Source: Loxodes magnus
Lineage: Eukaryota; Ciliophora; Karyorelictea; Loxodida; Loxodidae
NCBI GenBank assembly: GCA_946699065.1
Contig: CAMPDV010001036.1
Coordinates: 85,050 to 149,049, forward strand
Direction: 5' to 3'
DNA length: 64,000 bases
A program made the position numbers and the translations under genes. Shown here one piece after another: positions 1-13,074 of the stretch. Every line of letters begins with the position of its first letter. Position 1 is the first letter of the stretch. The notes beneath the pieces are model-generated. The model did no database searches. It had not been told where the DNA came from and saw only the letters and a list, made by a program, of their open reading frames with translations.

Positions 1-3000
1 TACTATAATATAAGAAAATATTTTTTAGAAAAGGTCAAAAAATCATTTGTGAAGAATTATTTATATCTAATAAGACTTAATTTTGATCAAAATAAAAACA
101 TTTTACTTTCGTAATTTTATGTACTTTATTTAATAAAATATACATAGAAAATATCTTAAACATTTTAAAGAAGAGAAAATATGTGTTCTAAATTAAACCT
201 AGTTTTTGACTAATTTTGATAAAAATTACAAAAAAATTGTCTTATAATTAAAAAATTTAAACTGATAATCTTTTTGAACTCATGTTTATTTAAATCTTTT
301 TAAATAAAAAAGCCTCCTGTTGTTGCGTTTTCTTGATATTTTAGATTTTTAAATAATGTTTTTTTATGATCAAATATTTTTATTTATGGATTGACAGTTA
401 AGATCAATTTTTTTAGTGTTTAATTAATGGGACTCTCTTATAAGTTAAAAGCTAATTCGATTTTCTTTATTTTATCTAATTGAAGTAATTTTCTAGTTAT
501 TAAAATTATTGCTTTTGGAAAAGTGATTAAAAAATTAAAAATTAAAATTTAACTTTGAAGTTTAAATCAGTTATCTAGTGAAGCTTCTCATATTAAAATA
601 TCATAACCGAAATTGTTTTTAACAAAGAATATAACTAAACATTGATTGATGAAAAATTTCAAAAGATTCGACTTCAGGTGAATATAAAGATTTCTTTTAA
701 GTTAAAACTTTTTTTCAAGATTAGATTATGCACTGCTGATAATAATCATTCTTAAAAGCACTTAAAAGTTAGTTTATTTGTTGTTCCAATAAAAGATTTA
801 TTTGAAACTAAAATTACCAAACAAAAATATATTTAAGTTTAAAAATATAACTTAAAAATTATTAGTCTAAAATCAATAATTGTTAATTAAATTATTGAGA
901 AAGATGTCAATTTTCGATAGATCTTTTAGATTTTTATGCGTTTTAAGTAAAAAATATAATAAAATATTAGGAAATTTAATGTTTATAGAAAGAAAAATAG
1001 ATAAATTTAAAATTTAAATAATTAAATGACATTTACATATAGTTGCTGAATCTAAATTAAAAGTAAATGCTCTTTTGTAAATTAACTTTTTACCGAAAAT
1101 TAATAAAAGAAAAGTAAATTGATATAATAAGGTATTTTAATCAAGGAATAAGTAGAATTTTATTAAAAGAAATTTATTTCATAAATTATAAATGAAGATC
1201 AGCAAATTTAAATATTATGTAGATACTAAGAAATTAAAACTAGCATAAAAAAGTGTAACAGAAAAATTAATTTTGAAAAAAATAAATTACTGATAAGAAT
1301 TTGAGAGAAAACAATAAAAAGAAAAAAATTTATCGGTTTAGATCGAAATAATTTCAAATATAGCTTTTTGAGGAATTGTGATTGTTATTATATATATTAA
1401 CTTGACGTTTCTCTATAAGAAATTTTGAATTTAAATAAAGTAGAAGAAATAAAATTATAGATTTTATAAATCCTTAAGCAAAAGCATTTAATGAATATTT
1501 AATTAATCATAATTTAGGAATTTAAAAATGAAAAGAAAATTTATGCTTACATTAAAGATTCAGAACTAAAAAAAGAAATAAGAGAGTTTGAACTAATATT
1601 TTTAGAAATAATTAAAATGAAGCCCAGATACTAAGACAATTTAAATAAGTAAACTTTATGATAATAAACAACTTTATTGAGTAAATACTTATAATTTGTA
1701 ATAAAACACAATACCCTCTACTCCGTCCTTTATTTATGTGGAATTATAAAAAAATATAAAAAGGAAATGGAGAAAAGCACATTTAAGTTAAGAAATAGCA
1801 AGTAAAATTGCAAGATGACATTCTGATATATAAACATTTCTATATAATATTATATTCTTTTCTCAAAATTTATTTTAAAAATTTTTGTTGAAGATATTTA
1901 ATAAAGTTTTTTTATTCTCACCTTCAAATAATTTATTGGATTTATACATCTCACTTATAAAATACACCTGAGTCACTTTTTATTGTTATCTGAAGTGCTA
2001 CATAATTTCTTGTAAATTATTAAATCTTATTAATTTATCCTTATAAATGTAAAACAATTTAAATAATATGTTATACTCTCAATTATTCAACCTATGAAAG
2101 ATCAGAGTTCTCTTATTGCAATACAGATTTAGCTTACTTCAGTATTTTGTTTCATTGGTATTCAAAGTATAAAGGGTTATTTTCTGATTTTTTTAATTTG
2201 CCTTCTGTTTCTAATAATATATTTGAAAAATAATTTTAAAAATATTATTATTATGATTTATTGATAATATTGCTGAACAATGTGAAAGCTCAATTTATAG
2301 AATACTAAATTGTAAAAAGTGCTGAATCTTCATCTTTAAATTATATCCTTTTACTTATAATGTTAAATTAGTTGAAAAGACCAAACAATAGAAACATTTA
2401 AATTTTATTTTTTTTATCTAAATTTTTTCTATTTTACTAGTGAAAAACTTACAAATTTTTTTGCAAAATATATGCTAAACCTTTTACAGTAAAAAATTCT
2501 TTTATAAATCAAAATCCTTAGTTATTACTTAAGGCGTAATATATAGTTTATTTATAAAATAACTAAGGGTTATTTTTATATATCGAGTATATTGAATACT
2601 TACCTATCTATTATAGTTTATAAAGGAAATTAAATTAAATTTATAGGAAAATGCTTTTATTTCATTAAGACTTTTTTAATTTAATTATTTTTATTTGATT
2701 TAAATTTATTTTTTTATATTTTATTTCTAATTTTTTAAATAGTTTCAAATTTAAATTTATTTAGTTGCTTTTCATACTTTTTTTAAAACTTTTTTAAAAT
2801 ACAAATGAAAAAAGTTTATCTTTATTTTTAAAAATTCAAATAACTAATTTAAGGAAAATTAGTTTTAATAAATAATGCTTAATTTAACAAAAAAATTGGA
2901 GAATTGAATTGGAGTTTTTGACATTTAAAAGCATTAAAACTTATTTATTAATGCTTTCTAATAAATGAAATGTGCTAACCAGGAATAAATTTAGAATTTC

Positions 3001-4500
3001 GATGAGTGTGAGCAACAAATATATTACAAAAAAACTTATAAAGAATTTTCCAACGTATATTTAACTAATTAAGGTAGTTATTAATTTTTTACTTAACTAA
3101 AAGTTACACTAATAGAGTAGTTTTCGAATAAAAAATTTAAAATAATTCTGTGAATTGTATTACTAAACAATTTAAAAAATTTGTATAATCCTAAATATGT
3201 TGGATGAAAATGAATTAAGAAAGTTATTTAAACTCTTTATTAATAAGATGACAATTTTAATTAATGTTTAACCGATTCTTTAAGAGATCTAAATTTTATG
3301 TTAATTATATGAAGTAAAAAGAGAGCTCTTTCATTAATTTTAATGTAAACGTTTAAAACATTTATATCTAAGCAAAATCTTACATGAGCTATTAATTATT
3401 TAAAATAATTAAAAAAAATGTTTTTTAAAGACGACATAACCTAAGCAATGGAAAACAGATTGGAAACAATTATAAAATTCTGAAAGGAACTATTTATAGA
3501 GATACCGAAAATTAAAGTAAAATTATCAATCTAATATTTTTGAATATTATTCCGCATATTAATTTTATATTTTATGAGATTAATTATTATAAATATTTAC
3601 AATCTAAATTTCATTTGTATCATTAATTTAAATTTATAATTTGTGAAGTATTGTATTATAAGTATAAAAACTTTTTTCTTTCTTATCCTAAATATAAATT
3701 TTAAAAACTTTATAAATATAAAAATAGACTATTTTAAATTAAAAGCGAATAATTTTACATTTAAAAAAGTAATTTTTATTTGAAACAAAGCATCATTTTT
3801 ACTTTTTTAATATTATTTATTTAAAAATAGAAAATCTCATAATAATAGCACTGAAAAACTTCTTTTCTTGAAATATGTTTAAGAAATTTTAAATTTTGAT
3901 AATTTAATATACTTTTTTTGAGTAAAATACACATAAATCTATAAGAATAATTGCTACAAAATTTATTAAATTTATTCTAATATCTAAAAGAATAAATTAA
4001 ATAAAGTAATTATTTTCTAATTTTCTACTAAATATTTTTTATTTTTCATCCTAATTAATACTTCAATAAATTATTAAGTCTTTTATTTTAGGTTATGCGA
4101 AATTAAGGAATTTAACGTTAATTTATTATTTTTAACAATTTTATTTTCTAAAATCAAGCAAAATTTATATATATAAATAGAACTGCCTTTACTAGCATTA
4201 TAAAGATGAAATAATTTAAATTTTATTTGTTTTAATTATTAAATAGTTCAGCTTATAAGCCATTAAATATTGATAATTGTAAATAAAAAATTTGAGCTAA
4301 TGTTACAATCTTTAAAATTTGCCATTAAATCAATAGAAATTAATTTTTTTAAAATATTCAATCTATAATATTTTAATTTCTGTGTAATTAAAATATCTAA
4401 GTCATATTAGTATTGCAACTATTTTATAATTCTTAGTAACATATTCCTTTTATAAATAATTAAATCTCTTAATTTTATTATTACAAAAATTTAAATGCAA
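1..4500. other. AT-rich DNA, no gene recognised
   Basis: Very AT-rich sequence with no sustained GC-richer island, no recognisable domain and no similarity I could see to the repeats elsewhere in the window. Open frames in the TGA-only code occur but are the low-complexity Lys/Asn/Ile/Phe runs expected of such DNA. Probably noncoding germline spacer. Confidence 0.5.
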
Positions 4501-4530
4501 AATTTCTTGTAATAAATCTTTTCTAAACAG

Positions 4531-5295
4531 GATTCATCTCAATCGTTTTACGATCAAAAAAATATTCTTCAAGAAATCAAAGTTATGCAATAGGATAATT
4601 TTAAACATTTAAGAATCGTATAAGAATTAGAAGGAAAAATCGCATACTCAATGTCAAACGCCTAAATACTAAAAATCGAAAATTTCCATTCAATTTGAGA
4701 ATTGAACAAATAGTTTTCAAATTCAAATAATAAGCGGATTTGACTGAAAGCTTATTTTTTTAAATAAAATAACAATGATCTCATGGATATGGAACTGAAT
4801 CTTTAACCAAAAAAAATTAATATAGTAAAGAGTAAAATGTAATGTTGATACTGCAGGAAATATGGACATATTTTAATATTATGTTGAAAATTTTAATAAA
4901 AATAAGAATTTGAAAGCTTTAAGTTATGGAAATCCATAAGTAATCTATACAGCACTCCAGAAGGACTCGTATATAGGAAAAAAATGTATATTACAAGTGA
5001 AATACTGATGGACTTGCATATGCACAATAAAGAAGAAATAGACAAATGCTTGGAATGGAACTCGATTGAAATTAGTTTCTAATGATCAAGATTGGAGAAT
5101 ATACTACAGCAAGATATGTACTTTAAGAAAGTGACCCAAAAAAAGAAGACTGGAAATGGAAAATTTAACAAAACTATTAAACTTTTTAAAAGTGAAGAGC
5201 CTAACAAGGGCGTTATCATTATAATTCATTATTATTATTATTATTTAAATCTTCTTATTTTCGTGATTTTAAAGCTTTTTAATTCAAAGATTTGA
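4531..5295 (+). pseudogene. Family K ORF, copy 1 (decayed)
   Basis: With TAA/TAG as Gln, a frame opens at 4531 directly after an intron-like 3' end (ctaaacag) and runs 55 codons to TGA at 4696; it is rich in Gln, Glu, Lys and Ile and looks coiled-coil. Further frames follow. Around 4930-5040 is the block 'Y..ALQKD...KKCI', which corresponds to a KKC-containing block in the 21.4-kb copy, and a CAxTCC-AGAAGG-like nucleotide stretch shared with that copy. The last frame spans about 5092-5295. Function unknown. Frame changes and an in-frame TGA next to the cysteines indicate decay. Member of a dispersed family with the 13.1- and 21.4-kb loci. Confidence 0.4.
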
Positions 5296-5299
5296 ATTT

Positions 5300-6600
5300 T
5301 ACAAAATTTTAATCAATATCAAAGTAAAAAAGAAAATTCAGAATCAATTAACAATTAAAATTATAATTTTTACTTAATTTTAAATATTATATTATAAATT
5401 AATATGAAAAATTTCAAATATTTAGAAACCGTGATATTATTCTAGTTTAGACATAATTATCATTTCCTTTTAAATTTTGTTAATTAAATTTTTTACCATT
5501 TCATCTTTGTATTAATTTTTTCATAGGCAAACTTTTCCCATCTTATCTTTTATATTTTTTCTATATAAACCAAAAATAATAATATCATTTATTATGGTGG
5601 CTTTATACATCAATTGGCAACCACTTTAACACAAATGATTTCGGACTTTATTTCAATATTAATCGAAAATATCTAGAGTTTAAATTTTATTTTAAGTTAT
5701 ATTAGTCTATTCATCAATCTGAGCTTATTTTATTCAAAATAATTTAGTCAAAAAATTTTTTTTGCATTTTTTGTTTTGATTATAAGTATTTTTAAAAGAG
5801 TTTATTAAATTAGCTTTTTAAATCTTAAAAATAAAAATGTATCAAGTTTATATAGATCTTTCTTATTATCAATTACCAATATATTTTTTTTATAAATGGA
5901 TTTAAATTAAAAAATATTTATTTTTAGATATAAACTAATTCTTTGCTAAATTGCATAGTCCGTTATGATTTCAGTTGCTTTATCAGATCATTTTATTAAA
6001 TGAATGTCATTTTTGAAAAGTAAATAAAAAATTTTTATCTTCTAATCGTCTAAAATAAGACTATGAATTAAAATAAATCAAACTATGTTAAATATATTTT
6101 AACTTTATATCTTTTTATTTTTTAGTATTTTAGAAGTTATAAATAAAAACTATCATTCTTTATTTATCTAAATTAGAAATTTTATGAAATTTACAAGAAA
6201 AACTTTTTTATGATTTGCCATTCAAAACTTAGTATCAAAGAAATTTTTCAAGGTTTTCATCTCATTTTTTAGTTTTGTCATTTTTTTAATTAATGTAATT
6301 AGATATAGAGAACTTAAGTTTCTTAAAACAATTGAATAATTAGAAATAAAATACCTTAAAATTGTATTAATTAATTTCATTTATTTATTAAACAAATTTT
6401 ATATTTTTTATAAGCATTCAATATCCTAGTAAAAGTGGTTTTAGAGAGAACCTTTTATTTTTTGACTTTTTATTGTTTTTTATATATATTTTTAATTTTT
6501 TAATTTTTAATGCTTTTATGCTATTTTTAAACGATTTTATATTATTGTTTGATGTTTTCTTAAATTTATTATTCTTAAAAAATAAAATAAACTTTAATTG
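5300..6600. other. AT-rich spacer
   Basis: No coding island, RNA gene or repeat recognised; long T and A runs throughout. Confidence 0.45.
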
Positions 6601-6610
6601 CTTATATTAA

Positions 6611-7190
6611 ATGGATTAAACTTCTTCTAAAAGAAAAATTACAAAACCTTAACTTTGAACTACTAAAAAGAGATAAAAAAGTTATTCTTGCAGAATCAGA
6701 CCCTAAAATCTTAAGTCTTGGAATGAAATGAAAAATTATGATCTTGTTTTAAGTCATGTTTAGAACCAGCAAGAAAAATTAATTAAAAAAGGAAATTATA
6801 AACAAATCGGAAAATGTAAAGGGTAAAATTACAACTAAAATTAATAAAGGAAGATTTAACCAATTTACCTTGTAGATATAACTAATAGTCCAATAAAAAT
6901 AAACCATTGTAGATCCTATGAATATTGAGAAAGAACAAAAACTAATTTATACCTATAATCAGAGAAATATATTAAAATATTGATTCTTCAAGAGGAAATA
7001 TATTTAGTAAGATGATGCTATACTTTTATAAAAGTAAAAAATATAAGAAAAAAGCGATGGATTAAGCTGAACTGAAAATATCGCTCAACAGAAGGTGAAA
7101 TTTTTAGAAGAAAAATACATTAAAGAATAGAATTATAATAATAAATGACTGAAGTGAATAATACAATAACGATGAAAATGATAAAAGGAG
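6611..7190 (+). pseudogene. Possible family K relative (decayed)
   Basis: A frame beginning within 6618-6640 reads as a Leu/Lys/Glu-rich coiled coil with the ordinary residues D, P, S and G (motif 'LAESDPKILSLG') until a TGA near 6730. Later fragments are K/E-rich. Near 7070-7110 the nucleotides resemble the stretch 'ctcCAGAAGG...' shared by the 4.5- and 21.4-kb family K loci. The link to family K rests on this short stretch only. Confidence 0.25.
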
Positions 7191-7194
7191 TTAC

Positions 7195-7736
7195 AGATTG
7201 AATAATTTTAAATAATTCAAATCACTTCAAACTGCATACTGATTCCCAATTTTAGGTTCAACAACATTTCCTCAATAATTAGTCCTTTAAGCCTTAAGTA
7301 GTTTAACTGTTTTTGATCAAAGTAATACCTACATCATTCTTATGAAAACTTACTAAATTGTAGCAACTAAGTCACTTTAAAAATCTTAACTACAAATACT
7401 TAATCACAAGGTATAGAGCATTCTATTATAACATCTAAACACATTTAAAGTTCCGGTCTAATGTATATCTTAGACTGTACTAATATAGCTAGACTTCTCT
7501 TAGAAACTCAGAACTTTAATACTTTTTTTGCTTTCTTCTTAAAAATATATAGGAATAGCTATAATAATGCTATCAAAACTTAACCTTAATAGTAAGATAT
7601 AAAGAATAAGATAATAGTAGACAATAAATCTTAGGATAATAAAGAGACTTGTTTTAATAAAGGATTATATAATAACTATTAACTTTTCTTTATTAACAAT
7701 AATTAGTTATTCTATATTAGATACTGTATTTCTATT
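7195..7736 (+). pseudogene. Family R element, copy A, 5' part
   Basis: Clear reverse-complement similarity to 58040-58555. In the plus frame both copies give a matching peptide with the conserved core 'KYLITRYR' followed by FYYN and QTHLKF, supporting this strand as coding. The copy is interrupted at 7736 by a LINE and resumes at 10080. Both A and B carry an in-frame TGA shortly before 'LTKLQ', so the frame is broken or altered in the common ancestor. The protein is not recognised; a reverse-transcriptase origin was considered for 'NxKN..CKYLIT' but not established. Confidence 0.5.
7721..7736. repeat. Target-site duplication, left copy
   Basis: atactgtatttctatt flanks the LINE on its left. 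The partner at 10080-10095 matches at 14 of 16 positions, and the uninterrupted homologue (copy B, 56-58 kb) has the site once. Confidence 0.7.
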
Positions 7737-10079
7737 TAAATTTAACTAAAAGAATCTTGAGATGTTTTTTCATTGTTGTAATTAATTCCTTCAATTAAAG
7801 ATGATATAATGTTTTTAAAAGTTTTTCAACTCAAGCACTTTCTACTTCATCTTCTTTTTCAGCTATATCATCTTTGTCATCAGTTTATTCATTCTAATCT
7901 CACTTGCTCATCTTTTTCTTCTTGTTTTTCTTTATCTCCCTCATTTTCATCATTCTATTCATCTTTATCTTGCTCTTTCGCTACTTTATCCTTTGTCTCA
8001 GAACTTTCTTATTATAAGTATTTTTTAATTGGAATAATTCTAATCTCCTTTTAAGTAACATCCTATGGAAAATTTTAATTTGTAGATCAATGTATTCTAA
8101 TTTGTTTTTTGGGAATTAATTGATATAATTTTGGTCATAGGTTATTAACTTTCTAATGTTGCATTTTCCAATTTTTGCTATTACCCATTCTTGTAAATCT
8201 ATATAGCAATTGCATTCCAAAATATGTTCAAATTAATCAAATCTTCCACACGAACAACGGGAATTTTCAACAAAACAATGTCTGTCTTAAAGATCCTTAC
8301 GAAAGTTGTAACTTTAGGTTCTGAATTTGTATAAACTAATTATTTCTTTTCGATACTATTTATTTAGTTTTGAATAAGTAATTTAGGGGAATTATTATTA
8401 TTATTCTAATTATTCAATAAATAACTTTGCAGTGGGCATCCTTTTTATTTTTTTAATAGTTACTTCATAAAATTAATGTTGAATCTTACTTTTAATATAT
8501 TTTGTAAAAGTATTAAAGCTACTATTATTTTAATAATAATAATGTAAACTAAATGTTAAGAGTTTTGGAGTTCTTCGGGATTCCAACCGATTTCGCTCCG
8601 CCTTTTTTTTAACGTGGATGTATACCACGGCCTTTTTTTGAATGTGGGTGGCTACAACAATGAATTTTCCATGTTACCACTAAATAATTTCTATTTATAA
8701 ATTCCTGAGTCGGTTATTCAAAGTTTGTTTAACATCCTTCATGTTTTTATTTCTTCTCTTTTTTTCAATTTTTATCATTTTTAACAATTTTTTAATAAGT
8801 GATATTTCGACCTACAACATCAACAATTTTTTGTCTATTTTTTTTTATTCAACTAAGACAAAACTAATTTTTCTATTTGTTCTATTCTTTTAATTAAACT
8901 TTTATCAGCATTTTATTCTATATTTATTTCTTAATCTTTTGCTTAAGAAGGGAGAACTTCAATACTCATATTTACCCCTTGTTTGAAATTATTTTAAGAC
9001 TGAGTATAGAGCTATTGTTCTGTCACAATATTGTTTTATATAAGCTATTTCCTAAGAATTAATAGTTCGTTATTTTGATCCTCAATGTTATTCATAAGCT
9101 CTCTAATTCTTTCTCCTTGATTATATGTTTCTTCTTCATATTTAGAAATTAATTTTTCCATCTTTTCCATTTCAATTGAAAGCGAAGTGCTCTCATTAAC
9201 TTGTCCAACCATTACTTTGCCTTCTGAAGAGGAGCTTGATAAGTGTTCCATTGATTTCTACTTCTTCTCTAGTTCTTTGTTAGCTCTTCTTCTTGCGTTC
9301 CTTGCCTAATTTTTAGATAGTCAAATGTGTATTCCATTTCCATTTTTTTATTTAGCTACTATTATTTTATAATTATTAATATCTATTTCGTAATATTCAG
9401 ATAGTCTTTTTACTTAATCTCTTATATTAATATCCTTCTTACCAATTGTTCTTAAAAAGGGATCCTATTGTTGACTAGGAAGATTAATACTTTCTTATCG
9501 TATTTTGTAAAAAAATTTAAATAACCTTAGAGCCATTATATGCTTAAATGGCATTCAGTTAAGATCTTAATAACAAGACTCATTAAAAATATTTCCAGAT
9601 GTTTAAATGGCTTTTCTTGCTATCAATCTCATGCTTTTATCAATTTTATTTAATATTGCAGTAATTCCATTTTAGATAGCCCAAGGTACTAGTTCATCAC
9701 CATATTCTGCTTTAGGGAGTGTGAACATTCGGCACAAAGTCTTAGAATGTCAGGGTGTCACATTTTTATACCTAGATTAATACTACCCTTTTCATAGCAG
9801 ACAGATAATTAATTGATACCTATTTGCAATTATTAATTAAGTCTTTTTTATGAAGAATTACTCCTAAATATAAAATTTACTATTTTTACGTAATATCATG
9901 ATTTCCAATCTTCATGTTTAAGTTTTCCTCTTTTCTTTTATGCATTTTTTATAAACTGAATTGCTTCACATTTGGTGGCATTTATTTTAAGTTAAGTTAA
10001 ATTAAATACTCTGATTGTTTCATCTATTAATGATTACATGTTCTTTTTAGATTTTGAAAGGAGTATTAAATAATCTGGC
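7737..10079 (-). mobile_element. 5'-truncated LINE nested in family R
   Basis: 2343 bp bounded by an imperfect 16-bp duplication and absent from the homologous position in copy B, so it is an insertion. It lies on the minus strand: its 5' end (10079) falls within the reverse-transcriptase domain and its 3' end (7737) lies after the C-terminal Cys/His motif. The 5' truncation and variable-length duplication are typical of target-primed reverse transcription. No poly(A) tail is evident at 7737. Germline-limited non-LTR elements are established for Tetrahymena (REP family); membership in that family is not shown here. Confidence 0.72.
7900..10079 (-). pseudogene. LINE ORF2 fragment (RT C-terminus to Cys/His knuckle)
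   Basis: Minus strand, TAA/TAG as Gln. The start reads 'PDYLILLSKSKKN', in the position of the RT catalytic motif C, followed by 'LKINATKCE' as in LINE palm/thumb regions. Around 9560-9720 is 'YGDELVPWAIQNGI' and 'SMRLIARKAI', typical of the post-RT segment. Then comes a basic region, a Ser-rich linker and a coiled coil (9251 to about 8826), and a basic GC-rich segment near 8570-8670. The final frame (8600 to TGA at 7900-7902) holds 'CSCGRFDQFEHILECN', a C-x-C-x7-H-x3-C variant of the LINE C-terminal zinc knuckle, and a Lys-rich tail. Several TGAs and frame changes show it is dead. The catalytic motif itself is truncated. Confidence 0.72.
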
Positions 10080-10095
10080 ATACTATACTTCTATT
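10080..10095. repeat. Target-site duplication, right copy
   Basis: atactatacttctatt, matching 7721-7736 at 14 of 16 positions. Family R copy A resumes here. Confidence 0.7.
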
Positions 10096-11378
10096 ATGTT
10101 TAATTCTCTTAGTTCATTATAAAGCTAATTAATATTATTAATCTTATCTAAATTGTTTCAAACTGAAATTTTAACTGTGATAATGCTGTTGTAGTTATAT
10201 GAAATATTATTGTAAGAGTCTGCTTTTTATCTACTAATAATATAAAATAGTTATTTCTCTGCTGGTAATCTGATGCTATTTATATTCTAGATATATACTA
10301 GCAATAGATAAAATTATCTATCATAATCAATCCTTTTTCTTTATTTATATCTATGATATCTTTAATATCTTAAAGTGATATTAGCTAATTCAAAATTTGT
10401 TAGTCAAGTCTTTAAATAAAAAATTGTCCTTAAGATATAGTAACTGGATTAATAGTCAATATACATAGAAGATAGAACATGAAAGAGATAAACTAGGATA
10501 AAAAAAATAATCTTGTAAAGCCAGCAAGAAGCTGGATAAGCTAGTACAAGATTGGATGTGGATATATGCAAGTAGAACTATTAAATGTGTCTGATTATAT
10601 AAGAAACTGAACTATATTTTGATTTAACTTAGTTGAGAAATAATGTAGATTAAGTGCTGTTTTCGTTTTAAGATTCAGGTAGCTGAGCAATCATATCAAC
10701 GTATTTGACAGATGTAAGTTTCAAGCTTGTAGATTTTTACCCAAGTAACGCTGACAATATATAAAAAATTTAAAGTATCAAAATCTGGAGATTTAAAGTA
10801 GAATTATATGAAAGGTAAAGATAAAGCTTAGTAGAGTGCTAAGCTCGATAAAGAGATAAATTTAAAAGGGAATTAGCTGGTACTGGAAATGTAAAAGTGA
10901 AGTTAATATTGTAAAGCTCAGGGTATAAAATGAGATCTTAGGACTTATCGTTAGCAAGCTGTATAAAATCTACATAACTAAAATTGAATGCTCTACAACA
11001 GACTTTGCTCATTTCTATAACTATTTCTTAACTCTAGAAACGTGTGCTACAACTAATAATTTACTGAGATCTTTTCAATGAAGAAGATTAGTATCTAATA
11101 GAGGTAAAATCTCACCAAGTAATTAACTTCAGTAATATTTAGAAAAGGAGTTCAAGGGATAGATAAGGAAGACTTATAGCGATAAATTATCAAGAAATAA
11201 CTTTTCGAAGTTAATAGTCTTACCGATTCCATTAGCTTTAAATTTAAATTCTATTAATCCTAAAAACTCAAAAAAGCAACAACCACCAAAGTACTTTTAT
11301 CTTAAAATTGCTCGATTATATAGCTATTAATAATTATTTAGATTTATAGAGTAGCAGTCTACAGTAGCTCACTAGTCT
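10080..11378 (+). pseudogene. Family R element, copy A, 3' part
   Basis: Matches the reverse complement of about 56680-58030. Frames conserved between copies include 'ETEL.FDL.QLRN' (about 10605-10650), 'ALQQTLLIxI' (about 10995-11030) and 'FNEEDQYLI.VKSHQ' (about 11080-11130). Agreement of peptide sequence despite nucleotide divergence supports plus-strand coding and past selection. TGAs and frame changes are present. Relative to copy B, about 60 bp are missing near 10245. The protein family is not recognised. Confidence 0.55.
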
Positions 11379-11399
11379 CACAAGCTGAGAAATAAAAAT

Positions 11400-13070
11400 G
11401 TATTTTTTTAAATTAGAGATAATTTTTTTATTATTGATAATATTTATTTATATTGATTATATGATATTTTTACTATAGTGATATTTTTGATTTTGATAAT
11501 TATAAAGTAGAATTTTAATAGTTTATATATTTTGGATTATCTTAAGAAGTAAAAATATTATAATATAAATAAAAAATTAATCCTTTTATGTAAAAATCCT
11601 TTATTTATTTGAAACTTCAATCCCATTTTAAATATTGCATAAATTTTAGTAATTTTATTTGATATTTATATACAAAACTTAACTATTTTCGCTATCATTC
11701 TTCAAATTATAATTTTCTAAAATTTTGATAACTCTATTTCTATAGAACTCTTGATAAGGTGTAATACATTTAATTTTAAGAATTACCTTATAGAATATAT
11801 TAGATGTTATAATCTATTTATATTAACTTTGCTATAATACTAAGAGTATGTAAAATCTTTTTTAGATTAGAAATTATATAAGCATTAATTAATTACTATA
11901 GATAAAAGAATAAACTGTTAAAGATTAAAAGCAAAGCTAAATAGTTATACTTATTTTTTTCAGTAGATTAAGTAAATTTAAATACACCATTACTTTACAA
12001 ACTATTATACCAATCATTATTTGCAAACGTATTCACTTAAAAAATATCTAAATAGAATAAAGTTTTAATTAGGCTAAATTATTTTTGGAGTCCTGTCTAA
12101 TCGTTGGTGAAAATAAAAGATTTATTATTTCATCAAAATTTAAGAAAGCATATAAATGAATTAAATGAGAGTCTATATAAAAATTGTAAGAGAGTGCTGT
12201 CTTAATTATAAAATCAGATTTTAATTGATACAGTAATATAACTTTGTTTAATTTTTATAACTTAAACAATTATTTTAAAATCATCATTTTTCTTAAAAAA
12301 GAGAATTTAAGAAGCAAAAGAAAAATTGTAAGCATAAAAAGTGATAGATATTTAAATTACGGGAGTAAATGCTATAAAGAAAAACAGTTTTATTAAAATT
12401 GTTAGGCTTTTTTTAATATTTTTAAATATATTCATAAAATATTACCAATTAAAACCTTCTCCTATATAATAAAATTTATATTTATTTAAATTTTTAAATT
12501 GCATTAATGCTATTTTAAAGAAAGAAATAAAGTCTTAAAGTAAAAACTAAAATAAGGAAAGTTTAAATTTATATTTTTTAATTAATAATTTTAATCAATA
12601 TTATAATAAAATTTAATAAAAAACTTTATTGTATGAAACTTTCAACTTAAATCAGAATTTTTTAGTTAAGTTTATTAATATAATACTCTTTTTTCTCATA
12701 GTTTCTTCTCTCTTCTAATTTTAACTACATCTCTTAAAATTCTTGCCTCTCTTCTTAAAATTTAATTCTATTAATTTTAATTTATAAAATAATAATTTAT
12801 TTTTCTTAGTGAATTCTTGTGAAAAATTAACGTTTTATTTTTGCTTTAAAATAGAAGTAAATTGTTAGTTTTAGAAGTAATATAATTTTATGCTTAATTT
12901 AAGATTCAAATTACCGATTTTTATTCATTTCTAGCCTATTAAAATTATAAATTCTTATTATGATTAGGATGAATTTAGATGATAATATGAATTGATAATA
13001 ATATAAACATAGAATTTAAAATTTATTTACAACTTATATTTAAAATAAATTATAATGTAAATATAATCAT
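11400..13070. other. AT-rich spacer with one weak coil fragment
   Basis: Mostly AT-rich noncoding DNA. On the minus strand about 12760-12660 a short frame is Glu/Arg-rich ('EERQEFQEMQLKLEERRN'), which may be a relic of a coiled-coil gene; support is weak. Nothing else recognised. Confidence 0.35.
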
Positions 13071-13074
13071 AAAA

